DNA from: an uncultured Oscillospiraceae bacterium
Lineage (GTDB): Bacteria; Bacillota; Clostridia; Oscillospirales; Oscillospiraceae
Direction: 5' to 3'
Length of the DNA stretch: 64,000 nt
NCBI GenBank assembly: GCA_934589065.1
Contig: CAKTNN010000009.1
Coordinates: forward strand, 1 to 64,000
Part shown: positions 17,297 through 24,760 of the stretch, one piece after another
How positions within the stretch are numbered: the stretch's first letter is position 1
How the letters are laid out: each line of letters begins with the position of its first letter
The notes under the pieces: generated by a model
The model's input: only the letters and a program-made list of their open reading frames with translations
Told to the model about the DNA's origin: nothing
Databases searched by the model: none
Position numbers and translations under genes: made by a program

Positions 17297-18177
17297 TCCA
17301 TTGCCTCCTTAATGGCATCGATGTTATGCTTCATTGCGTTAAAATAGCTTTCTCCTGCCATTGCCATATCCAGGGTGAAGATTTTGGTGCCGGTTTCGGC
17401 GGTAATCACCCCTGCAGCGGAGGCACTTCCGTTTTTTTCCACAAACACCCCGGGCAGATTGTGACCGCGCACCAGCTGAATCAGGGAAATCAGGTCTTTG
17501 GCAGAGGCCTCACTGCCGGATTCCTCCTCAACGGCTGCCAGAATATCCAAGTCAAAGGCCTGGGCAAAGTAGGCAAAGCCGTCATGAAAGGTGATGAGCT
17601 CCCAGCAGGATAGGCTTTCCAGCTGTGTTTTTCCATAGAGCTCCAGCTCGTCCAGCTTTTGAAGCAGTGGGGAGAGATTTTCTTCAAAGGTATCTTTATA
17701 TTGTGGATATTTCCGGCTGAGGCCCTGACAGATATTTTGGGCCATTGCCTTGGCATTTTCCGGGGAGAGCCAGATGTGGGGATCCTGCTCGTGGTGATGC
17801 CCGTCTTCCTCGTGATGGTGCTGCCCATCCTCGGTGTGTGCATCCTCTCCCAAAAGCAGGTCAATTCCCTGGGAGGCATCGATGGTTTTGGAGGAATCCA
17901 GAATATCTTCCATGAATTCTTCCAAACCGGCACCGGAAATCACCACCGTTTCGGCACGCTCTGCCATTTTTACCTGATCTACCTTTAGCGAGTAGTCATG
18001 CAGGCAGGATACGGATTCCGTAATCAGCCGCCCTACGGTCAGAGGCGTGCCCTGGCACAGCGCCTGGGTAAATTCGTACACAGGCAGGGTCGTGGCAGCG
18101 ATCTGAGGGGTGGGAGGAGCGCTGCAGCCGGAAAGCAGCAGCAAAGCCGCAATGAAAATGGAAATCAGTTTTTTCAT
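17293..18177 (-). CDS. Zinc-binding lipoprotein of a metal ABC importer (ZnuA-like)
   Basis: 294 residues with signal peptide and lipobox (LLLLSGC, Cys18). The cluster A-1 fold is clear: TLPVYEFTQALCQGTP, SCLHDYSLKVDQVKMAERA with a His ligand, a His/Glu-rich loop at about 110-135 (GQHHHEEDGHHHEQDPHIW), LITFHDGFAYFAQAF and FVEKNGSASAAGVI. The acidic His-rich loop favours zinc over manganese. First gene of the three-gene importer; I saw no convincing Zur box in the 60 bases before it. Confidence 0.92.
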   Translation of the reverse strand: MKKLISIFIAALLLLSGCSAPPTPQIAATTLPVYEFTQALCQGTPLTVGRLITESVSCLHDYSLKVDQVKMAERAETVVISGAGLEEFMEDILDSSKTIDASQGIDLLLGEDAHTEDGQHHHEEDGHHHEQDPHIWLSPENAKAMAQNICQGLSRKYPQYKDTFEENLSPLLQKLDELELYGKTQLESLSCWELITFHDGFAYFAQAFDLDILAAVEEESGSEASAKDLISLIQLVRGHNLPGVFVEKNGSASAAGVITAETGTKIFTLDMAMAGESYFNAMKHNIDAIKEAME

Positions 18178-18245
18178 ATTTACACCTGAACCAATTGTTT
18201 TCTACCGATAGTCTATCACAATTCTACAAAGAAATCCAACAAAAA

Positions 18246-18337
18246 AGAGACTGCCAAAAACGAATTGTCATGGAATCCAGCGAAACCTACCGGTGTGCTG
18301 GTTCGCATTTGACGCGTTTCTTAACAGTCCCTTTTCT
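18246..18337. repeat. Palindromic intergenic element acting as terminator, copy 2
   Basis: AGAGACTGCCAAAAACG and CGTTTCTTAACAGTCCCTTTT form imperfect outer arms around a second inner hairpin (CCAGC/GCTGG). It shares the CTGTTAAAAACG-type end with copies at 14.95, 32.93 and 47.75 kb. Confidence 0.7.
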
Positions 18338-18349
18338 TAGGATGCGACT

Positions 18350-18580
18350 TTAGTGCTTTTCAGTCCACTCGCCAACCTTGGTCTTAGCCAGGCGCAGGAT
18401 ATCCTCAGTGGGATAGGGAGAAGCCTCGCCGCCTGCTACGTACAGGAAGTAAAGGCCGCCTTCGGTCTGGTACAGGCACTCCTCGTAACCGGCAGGATCA
18501 CCCAGTTCACCGCAGGTGTACTTTTTGATCAGAGTAGAAGTTTCGGTATCGTACTCTTTCTTGCAGATGATCTTTTTCAT
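18350..18580 (-). CDS. Small conserved hypothetical protein
   Basis: 76 residues behind AGGAGGCTTGTTCC. It opens MKKIICKKEYDTETSTLIKK and carries GELGDPAGYEECLYQTEGG and SPYPTEDILRLAKTKVGEW. I recall similar stand-alone proteins in gut Clostridia without known role. No membrane segment or signal. It has its own spacing on both sides, so it is probably monocistronic. Confidence 0.7.
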   Translation of the reverse strand: MKKIICKKEYDTETSTLIKKYTCGELGDPAGYEECLYQTEGGLYFLYVAGGEASPYPTEDILRLAKTKVGEWTEKH

Positions 18581-18763
18581 GGAACAAGCCTCCTTTCATT
18601 GGCGCTTATGTTTATATTATACATGGAATAATTGGGAAATCAAGTGAATAGTGTGGCAAAACTTAAACATTTCCAAAAAATTGGAGGATTCCAAGAGAAT
18701 AAACCCCGCTGCTTTGGGGCCTTCACAGCACTTTGCACAAAGATTTTCTCCGTTTGCGCCAAT

Positions 18764-18801
18764 AAAAACCGGGGGAATGGCCCGCTCTCCCGGATTTTTC
18801 C
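18764..18801 (-). terminator. Terminator of the S66 peptidase gene
   Basis: On the - strand AATCCGGGAGA pairs with TTCCCCCGGTT and is followed by TTTTATT, starting 12 bases after the stop at 18813. Confidence 0.65.
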
Positions 18802-18812
18802 TACAATTGCCG

Positions 18813-19820
18813 TCAGCCGTTGCCTTCCAGTGGGGATTCCAGCAGGGTCACACGTTTGCGTGTTGCGTCCAATTCCACCTGGCAGCCAATGGGGAGCGTA
18901 AACATTGGATGGGTGTGGCAGCAATCGAATTCCGCAAGAAAGGGAATGCGCAGGCCATTCAGCACTTCCAGCAGAATTTCGTAGGGTTTTCTGCCTGTCC
19001 CATTGTCATCAAACTGTTCGTGCTTTCCCAGAAGAATTCCGCCGATTTTCTCAAATACCCCAGCCAGTTTCAAAAGAGAAAAGGAACGCTCGATGGTGCA
19101 GGCATCCTTTAAAGAATCTTCCAGAAACAGAATGTCTCCTTCTTGGATTTCCGGCATATACTCGGTACCAAAGAACCCTTCCATTGTGTTTAGATTGCCG
19201 CCAATCAGTCTGCCTCTGCAAATCCCCGGAATGACGCTTACCCAGTTGTTTGGATATTCCGGCTTTCCATGGTTCTGGGTGCTCCAGTTTAGGTATGCAT
19301 CCGTCCAGACAGAAGGTATCCGGTATTCGTATGGGAGCGCAGGACTATGGAGAAGGATCGACTGAAACGAGCGGAACGTCATATCAACAAATGGCGGAAA
19401 TTCCCCAAAGGAAGAGGCCAGCGCAGGGCCATAGAATGTGACCAGTCCGGTTTTTGCATAGATTCCCAGCAATAAAGCGGTGGTATCCGAATACCCAATT
19501 ATTATTTTGGGATGCTGTTTCAAATAGGCATAATCGATATAGGGCAGGATGGAATTTGTGTTATTCTCGCCGATGGAAGCCATCAATATTTGTATATCAC
19601 TGCGATATAGCAATTGGTTAAATTCATCGGCACGTGCCTGGATGCTGCCGGAACGATAGAAATCCTGTTTCCCATAGAGCATTCCGTCCACAATGCGGAT
19701 GCCCTTGGAGCGAAGAAATTCCCGCCCTCTGTTGTACCGCACAGGAACGGTTGCCGAAATAGGGGAGGAGGATGAGAAAACACCAATGGTTAGAGTATCA
19801 TCTATCTTTTTGGCCTTCAT
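18813..19820 (-). CDS. S66-family LD-carboxypeptidase, MccF-like
   Basis: 335 residues. TIGVFSSSSPISATVPVRYN is the N-terminal strand, IIIGYSDTTALLLGIYAKTG holds the nucleophile Ser, GRLIGGNLNTMEGFFGTEY and LFLEDS the central segment, and HTHPMFTLPIGCQVELDA the catalytic His. The family cuts murein LD-tetrapeptides or, in MccF, detoxifies acyl-adenylate antibiotics such as microcin C. The SSSP start and overall spacing fit the MccF branch better. Cytoplasmic; no signal peptide. Confidence 0.85.
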   Translation of the reverse strand: MKAKKIDDTLTIGVFSSSSPISATVPVRYNRGREFLRSKGIRIVDGMLYGKQDFYRSGSIQARADEFNQLLYRSDIQILMASIGENNTNSILPYIDYAYLKQHPKIIIGYSDTTALLLGIYAKTGLVTFYGPALASSFGEFPPFVDMTFRSFQSILLHSPALPYEYRIPSVWTDAYLNWSTQNHGKPEYPNNWVSVIPGICRGRLIGGNLNTMEGFFGTEYMPEIQEGDILFLEDSLKDACTIERSFSLLKLAGVFEKIGGILLGKHEQFDDNGTGRKPYEILLEVLNGLRIPFLAEFDCCHTHPMFTLPIGCQVELDATRKRVTLLESPLEGNG

Positions 19821-19912
19821 TTTAGGTCTGCTCCCTTCCTTTTGTGTTGATATATCGTTTTCAGCGGCATGGGCAAAAGCTGGAATGCGTTCGCTGAATC
19901 CAATATACTGTA

Positions 19913-19949
19913 TAGAAAAAGTGCAGCCGTCAGCGGCTGCACTTTTCTA
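19913..19949. terminator. Terminator downstream of yebC
   Basis: Perfect arms AAAAGTGCAGCCG and CGGCTGCACTTTT with a short loop; T or A runs on both sides make it usable from either strand. It stands 65 bases past the yebC stop. Confidence 0.75.
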
Positions 19950-20012
19950 TTCGCAGTTAGCCCCAACCTCTGTGGCAGTTCAGCGCACAGGGGAGGTGCT
20001 CATGTTATTCGG

Positions 20013-20747
20013 TTACTCCTCATCCCAGTTGTGCCAGGTGTTCTGAACGTCATCGTCGTCATCGAACAGATCCAGCATCTTCTCCATCTTTTCGGCATCC
20101 TCGGGGGACAGCTTTACGTAGTTCTGGGGAACCATTTCAATCTGGGCGGAGACGAAGCTGTACTTCTTGGCGGTCAGGGCATCTGCCACAGCGTTGAAAT
20201 CATCGGGAGTGGTGTAAACGGTGAATACATCGCCGTCGGCTTCAAAGTCATCGGCGCCGCAGTCCATGGCGTCCATCATGACCTGGTCTTCCTCGTAGTC
20301 GCCGTCTTCGTTGTCGATCACCAGAACGCCCTTCTTATCGAAGCTCCAGCTGACACAGCCGTTGGCGCCCAGGTTCCCGCCGTATTTGTCAAAGTGGTGG
20401 CGGACGGAGCCGGCGGTACGGTTGCGGTTGTCGGTCATGGTTTCTACGATCACGGCAACACCGCCGGGGCCATAGCCTTCGTAGGTGATGGATTCGTAGT
20501 TGTCGCCGGTACCGGCAGAGCTTGCTTTTTCCAGCACACGCTTGATGTTGTCATTGGGCATATTGGCAGCCTTTGCCTTGGTAATGACGGTAGCCAGCCG
20601 GGAGTTGTAGGCGGGATCGGCAGAGCCGCCGCCTTCCTTCACGGCTACGATCATTTCCTTTGCGATTTTGGTAAAGGAAGCGGCACGCTTGGCGTCCTGT
20701 GCGCCCTTGGTTTTCTGAATGTTATGCCATTTGGAATGTCCGGACAT
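20013..20747 (-). CDS. yebC: YebC/PmpR-family protein
   Basis: 244 residues, full length. It opens MSGHSKWHNIQKTKGAQDAK, followed by FTKIAKEMIVAVKEGGGSAD and NDNIKRVLEKA, all hallmarks of the family. Members were first described as transcriptional regulators and are now also linked to ribosome stalling at proline runs. The C terminus is acidic (LFDDDDDVQNTWHNWDEE). Monocistronic with its own terminator. Confidence 0.96.
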   Translation of the reverse strand: MSGHSKWHNIQKTKGAQDAKRAASFTKIAKEMIVAVKEGGGSADPAYNSRLATVITKAKAANMPNDNIKRVLEKASSAGTGDNYESITYEGYGPGGVAVIVETMTDNRNRTAGSVRHHFDKYGGNLGANGCVSWSFDKKGVLVIDNEDGDYEEDQVMMDAMDCGADDFEADGDVFTVYTTPDDFNAVADALTAKKYSFVSAQIEMVPQNYVKLSPEDAEKMEKMLDLFDDDDDVQNTWHNWDEE

Positions 20748-20829
20748 AGGTTAAATCTTCCCTTTCTGGAGTGTTTTCAAAAATGTTCAATCTATTCTAG
20801 CACTGCTTTCCGGAAAAATCAACGGGTAA

Positions 20830-21594
20830 TCAGAAGAATTTCATGCAGTCTGTGTGACTATCTGAAATTTTTACGATTAACTGGGGGAAAGCAGCACGGA
20901 TTTTGTCCGCCAGCACGGCACATACCGGGTTTTCCGTCCAGAAGTGACCGGCATCGATGAGATTGAGCCCGGAGTCGAAGCCGTCCCAGAACTGGTTGTA
21001 TTTCACATCCGAGGTCACAAAGGTGTCGCATCCGGCATCGATTGCCGCTTCCAGCTCGCCGCCGCAGGCACCGCCGCCTACGGCGATTTTCCGGCAGGGC
21101 TTGCCGGAGCTTACATAGCGCAGGCCGGGGCAGCCAAGGCGCTCCTTCACGCGGGAAAGAAAATGCTCCAGGCTTTGCTCTGCTACGGTTCCGGTGCGCA
21201 GGAGGTTCTCCGGGGGGACAGGGGAGATGTCTGCCAGGCCAAGGGCCTCAGCCAGCACATCATTTACGCCGCCCGGGGCAACATCTACGTTGGTGTGCCC
21301 GCTCCACAGGCTGATGCGGTTTTCCAAAAGAAGCTGGATGGATCTGCCAACGGAGGTTTCGTCCGTAATTTGCTTGGCGGGAGTAAACAGCAGCGGGTGG
21401 TGGGTTACGACCAGCTGCGCGCCAAAAGCCACGGCCTCCCGGGCTACATCCTCAAAGGGATCCAGGGCTACCAGGACCTTGGCAACAGGGGCTTTTCGGG
21501 AGCCAACCTGCAGGCCGGGATTATCCCAGCTGTAGGCAAGATCCAGAGGGGCAAAGCTTTCCAGTACATGGATGATTTCTGAAACGCTGGTCAT
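20830..21594 (-). CDS. Nif3-like dinuclear metal centre protein
   Basis: 254 residues. YSWDNPGLQVGSRKAPVAKV, VVTHHPLLFTPAKQI with the metal-binding His pair, SGHTNVDVAPGGVNDVLAE, and the C-terminal metal site DAGHFWTENPV match the family, which forms hexameric toroids. The PII-like insertion of longer Firmicutes members is missing. Function uncertain; often described as GTP cyclohydrolase-I type 2 homologue. Its ATG overlaps trmK's stop, the usual pairing. Confidence 0.92.
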   Translation of the reverse strand: MTSVSEIIHVLESFAPLDLAYSWDNPGLQVGSRKAPVAKVLVALDPFEDVAREAVAFGAQLVVTHHPLLFTPAKQITDETSVGRSIQLLLENRISLWSGHTNVDVAPGGVNDVLAEALGLADISPVPPENLLRTGTVAEQSLEHFLSRVKERLGCPGLRYVSSGKPCRKIAVGGGACGGELEAAIDAGCDTFVTSDVKYNQFWDGFDSGLNLIDAGHFWTENPVCAVLADKIRAAFPQLIVKISDSHTDCMKFF

Positions 21595-22265
21595 AGATTT
21601 TCCTCCTTTATTTGTTCCAGTTCTGCCAGTGCCAGGGCCTCCCAGCTATCGGCGGCCTCGGCCTGACCGGTCACACTGAGGGCCAGGTGCTTCCGCACCC
21701 AGCAGATGTATTCCGGCAGGAGGGGACTGCCGCACAGGAGAAGGGCGGGGGACACATAGCACCCACCGGGGGTGAGAACCGGGCCGGGCGCCCAGACTGC
21801 CTCTATAACGGTATAGAGGAATCTGCCGTCCCGCAGCACCGTTTCCCTGGAAATGCGCCAGCCGGTTTCACACAGATATCTGCGCAGCATGGGGGTTTTG
21901 GATTGGCATTGCAGCACCAGCCGATACTGGGCGGAATGCAGCCAGGGCGCTTTTTCCAGAATGGAAATCATGACATCCGCCCCCATTCCGGCGCACACCA
22001 GGGTATCGAAATCCCGGGGAACGGACTGAACGCCATCGGAAAGGCAAAAGGTCATTTTGTCCGCGCAGCCATATTTGCTTCCGTTTTTCACGGCGCATTC
22101 CAAGGGAGCGGGGCGAATGTCTGCGGCGATTACGTGACTGGCCATTCCGCTGAGAAGAAGATGAATGCCCAGGTAGCCGTGGTCACAGCCTATATCGGCG
22201 ATCCGGTCTCCGGGGGCAACATAGTCGCAGCAGGCCAGAAGTCTGGAAGAAATGGGTGTTTTCAT
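21591..22265 (-). CDS. trmK: tRNA (adenine22-N1)-methyltransferase TrmK
   Basis: 224 residues from ATG 22265 behind GGAGGC; a longer frame to 22286 has no ribosome site. SRLLACCDYVAPGDRIADIG with DHGYLGIHLLL is the SAM-binding start, and LVCAGMGADVMISILEKAP with VLQCQSKTPMLRRYLCETGW the family's catalytic and C-terminal parts. Overlaps the Nif3-like gene by 4 bases, the common trmK-nif3 arrangement in Firmicutes. Confidence 0.92.
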   Translation of the reverse strand: MKTPISSRLLACCDYVAPGDRIADIGCDHGYLGIHLLLSGMASHVIAADIRPAPLECAVKNGSKYGCADKMTFCLSDGVQSVPRDFDTLVCAGMGADVMISILEKAPWLHSAQYRLVLQCQSKTPMLRRYLCETGWRISRETVLRDGRFLYTVIEAVWAPGPVLTPGGCYVSPALLLCGSPLLPEYICWVRKHLALSVTGQAEAADSWEALALAELEQIKEENL

Positions 22266-22283
22266 AAAGCCTCCGTAAACTGA

Positions 22284-22327
22284 CAAAAACCGTCATTGCA
22301 AGCCAGCCGGCCCGGAATGACGGTTTC
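22284..22327 (-). terminator. Terminator with GTCATT palindrome
   Basis: On the - strand AAACCGTCATT pairs with AATGACGGTTT around a GC-rich inner hairpin and is followed by TTTTTG. It ends the DUF1858 gene. Its GTCATTG ends match those of the element at 43.25 kb and of the tandem repeat at 61 kb. Confidence 0.75.
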
Positions 22328-22354
22328 TGCGATTGGTGCTACATTTCCGGCAAA

Positions 22355-22576
22355 TCAGCCGTTCTCAGCCTCGTAGGCCTCCAGGAAATGGTTCAACTGA
22401 GCCAGGAAGGGCTCGCAGTCAACGCCGTGAACCATGCAGGCCTCTTCAACGGTCTCACCCCGGGAAGAGGGACAGCCCAGGCAGTGCATACCAATGGCGA
22501 AGAACAGGGGAGCAGCCTGAGGAGCTACATCCAGAATGTCGCCAATGATGGTTTCTTTTTCAATTTTAACAGCCAT
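22355..22576 (-). CDS. DUF1858-domain protein (hybrid-cluster-associated disulfide type)
   Basis: 73 residues behind AGGAGGTCATTG. ETIIGDILDVAPQAAPLFFA and IGMHCLGCPSSRGETVEEAC show the small helical domain with a Cys-x-x-Cys pair at about 32-35 and a third Cys in EEACMVHG. Such proteins are thought to bind a metal or take part in disulfide chemistry in anaerobes; the function is unproven. Confidence 0.88.
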   Translation of the reverse strand: MAVKIEKETIIGDILDVAPQAAPLFFAIGMHCLGCPSSRGETVEEACMVHGVDCEPFLAQLNHFLEAYEAENG

Positions 22577-22765
22577 TACAATGACCTCCTATTTTCTTTA
22601 CTGGCTTATTATAACCGCTGCTCCGGTAAATTACAAGAGCTATTTGGAAAAATCCCAGAGCTTTCTGCCGGAAACCGTCGGAGAAAATGCCCAAGGTTGA
22701 CTTTACCGCAAAAAACGGATATAATACATGGAATAAAATAGGATAACTATGGCAGGTAATGTTTT

Positions 22766-24748
22766 ATGGCAAAAAAACAGCAAGAAATTTATGGCAACTC
22801 CAGTATCTCCATGCTGAAGGGAGAAGACCGGGTGCGCAAGCGTCCGGCAGTTATCTTTGGCTCCGATGATCTGGAGGGCTGCAAGCACGCGGTATTTGAA
22901 ATTCTCTCCAATGCAATCGACGAAGCCCGGGAAGGCTATGGCGATACTATCATTGTCACCCGCTATCAGGATTTGAGCGTTGAAGTGGAAGACTTCGGTC
23001 GCGGCTGCCCCGTGGACTACAACGAAAAGGAAAAGCGCTACAACTGGGAGCTTGTTTTCTGCGAGATGTACGCCGGCGGCAAGTACGGCGAAAACGGCGA
23101 AAACTATGAGTATTCCTTAGGTCTCAACGGTTTGGGCTCCTGCGCCACCCAGTATGCCTCCGAGTTCTTCGATGCCACCATCCGCCGGGACGGTTTCCGG
23201 TACGATCTGCACTTTGAAAAGGGCAGAAATGTTGGCGGCCTGAAAAAAGAACCCACCGACCGGAAAAAGACCGGTTCCACCTTCCACTGGCGGCCTGACA
23301 AAGATGTTTTTACGGAAATTGATATTCCGGTGGAATATTTCCGGGACGTGCTGCGCCGTCAGGCAGTGGTGAATAAGGGGATTACCTTCCGTTTCCGCAA
23401 TCAGGTGGGCGGCAAGTTTGAAACCGAGGAATTCTGCTATACCGATGGCATCCGCCAGTATGTGGAGGAGCTGGTAGGGGACAATGCCTTTACCATGCCC
23501 ACCTATTGGGAGACGGAGCGCCGGGGCCGGGATGCGGAAAACCGTCCGGAGATGAAGCTGAAAATCACCGCCTCCTTCTGCTTCAGCAAGCAGGTTTCTC
23601 ATATTGAGTTCTATCACAATTCCTCCTGGCTGGAGTATGGCGGCAGCCCGGATAAGGCAGTGCGCAGCGGCTTCACGGCAGCCTTTGATAAATACCTCCG
23701 GGATAACAATAAATATACCAAGAGTGAGAGCAAAATCATTTTCCAGGATATTCAGGATAGCCTGGTGATGGTGACCAACTGCTTCTCCACCATCGGCTGC
23801 TTTGAAAATCAGACGAAAAAGTCCGTCAATTCCAAGTTTACCCAGGATGCCATGACTGCTTTTTTCAAAGAGCAGCTCCAGGTTTGGTTTATTGAAAATA
23901 AACAGGAGGCCGACCGGGCAGCGGATCAGATTCTTGTGAACAAGCGGGCCAGAGAGTCCGCAGAAAAGACCAAGTCCAATGTAAAGAAGAAGCTCTCCGG
24001 CAATGTGGATATTTCCAACCGGGTACAGAAGTTTGTGGATTGCCGCAGCAAGGATGCTTCCGTCCGGGAGCTGTACATCGTGGAGGGCGATTCCGCTTTG
24101 GGCTCCGTTAAGATGGGGCGGGATGCGGAGTTCCAGGGCATTATGCCCGTCCGCGGCAAAATCCTCAACTGCTTGAAGGCAGACTATACCAAGATTTTTG
24201 CCTCGCCCATTATTACAGACTTGATTAAGGTTCTGGGCTGCGGCGTAGAGGTTCAGGGCAAGCGCGCCAAGGAGCTTTCCAGCTTCGATATTTCCTCTCT
24301 GCGTTGGAACAAGGTGGTTATCTGTACCGATGCGGACGTGGATGGATTCCAGATCCGCACCCTGATTCTCACCATGCTATACAGACTTTGCCCCACGCTG
24401 ATCCGGGACGGCTATGTGTATATTGCAGAGTCTCCTCTGTTTGAGATCACCTGTAAGGATAAAACCTGGTTTGCCTACAATGAGCAGGAAAAGGTGAAAA
24501 TCCTCAAGGAACTGGAAGGGAAAAAGGTTACCATCCAGCGCTCCAAGGGCTTGGGTGAAAACGACCCTGCCATGATGTGGATGACCACCATGAATCCCGA
24601 AACCCGGCGGCTCATCAAGGTCATGCCGGAAGATGCTGAGCGTACTGCCCACTACTTTAACGTGCTGCTGGGGGACGGCCTCCAGGAGCGTAAGAATTTT
24701 ATTGCGGAAAACGGTTCCAAATATCTGGAGCTGGCGGATATTTCCTGA
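22766..24748 (+). CDS. Type IIA DNA topoisomerase B subunit (ParE/GyrB-like)
   Basis: 660 residues. GHKL ATPase motifs are EILSNAIDEAREG (Glu/Asn/Asp) and LGLNGLGSCATQYAS; the QTK loop is FENQTKKSVNSKF; TOPRIM motifs are YIVEGDSALGS (about residue 440) and ICTDADVDGFQIR (about 522), with VTIQRSKGLGEND near the end. The segment GSDDLEGCKHAVFEILSNAI differs from typical gyrase, so this looks like the topoisomerase IV-like or an extra paralogue. It is paired with an A subunit 12 bases downstream. A standard ribosome site is not evident: GGCAGGTAATG lies upstream. Confidence 0.9.
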   Translation: MAKKQQEIYGNSSISMLKGEDRVRKRPAVIFGSDDLEGCKHAVFEILSNAIDEAREGYGDTIIVTRYQDLSVEVEDFGRGCPVDYNEKEKRYNWELVFCEMYAGGKYGENGENYEYSLGLNGLGSCATQYASEFFDATIRRDGFRYDLHFEKGRNVGGLKKEPTDRKKTGSTFHWRPDKDVFTEIDIPVEYFRDVLRRQAVVNKGITFRFRNQVGGKFETEEFCYTDGIRQYVEELVGDNAFTMPTYWETERRGRDAENRPEMKLKITASFCFSKQVSHIEFYHNSSWLEYGGSPDKAVRSGFTAAFDKYLRDNNKYTKSESKIIFQDIQDSLVMVTNCFSTIGCFENQTKKSVNSKFTQDAMTAFFKEQLQVWFIENKQEADRAADQILVNKRARESAEKTKSNVKKKLSGNVDISNRVQKFVDCRSKDASVRELYIVEGDSALGSVKMGRDAEFQGIMPVRGKILNCLKADYTKIFASPIITDLIKVLGCGVEVQGKRAKELSSFDISSLRWNKVVICTDADVDGFQIRTLILTMLYRLCPTLIRDGYVYIAESPLFEITCKDKTWFAYNEQEKVKILKELEGKKVTIQRSKGLGENDPAMMWMTTMNPETRRLIKVMPEDAERTAHYFNVLLGDGLQERKNFIAENGSKYLELADIS

Positions 24749-24760
24749 TAGGAGTCCAGT

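Noticed and set aside
18178..18245. Zur box before the zinc importer
   Set aside because: No clear dyad matching a Zur/Fur site could be defined by eye.
19869..20960. 363-codon + strand open frame opposite yebC
   Set aside because: Gly/Val/His-rich antisense of a well-recognised gene.
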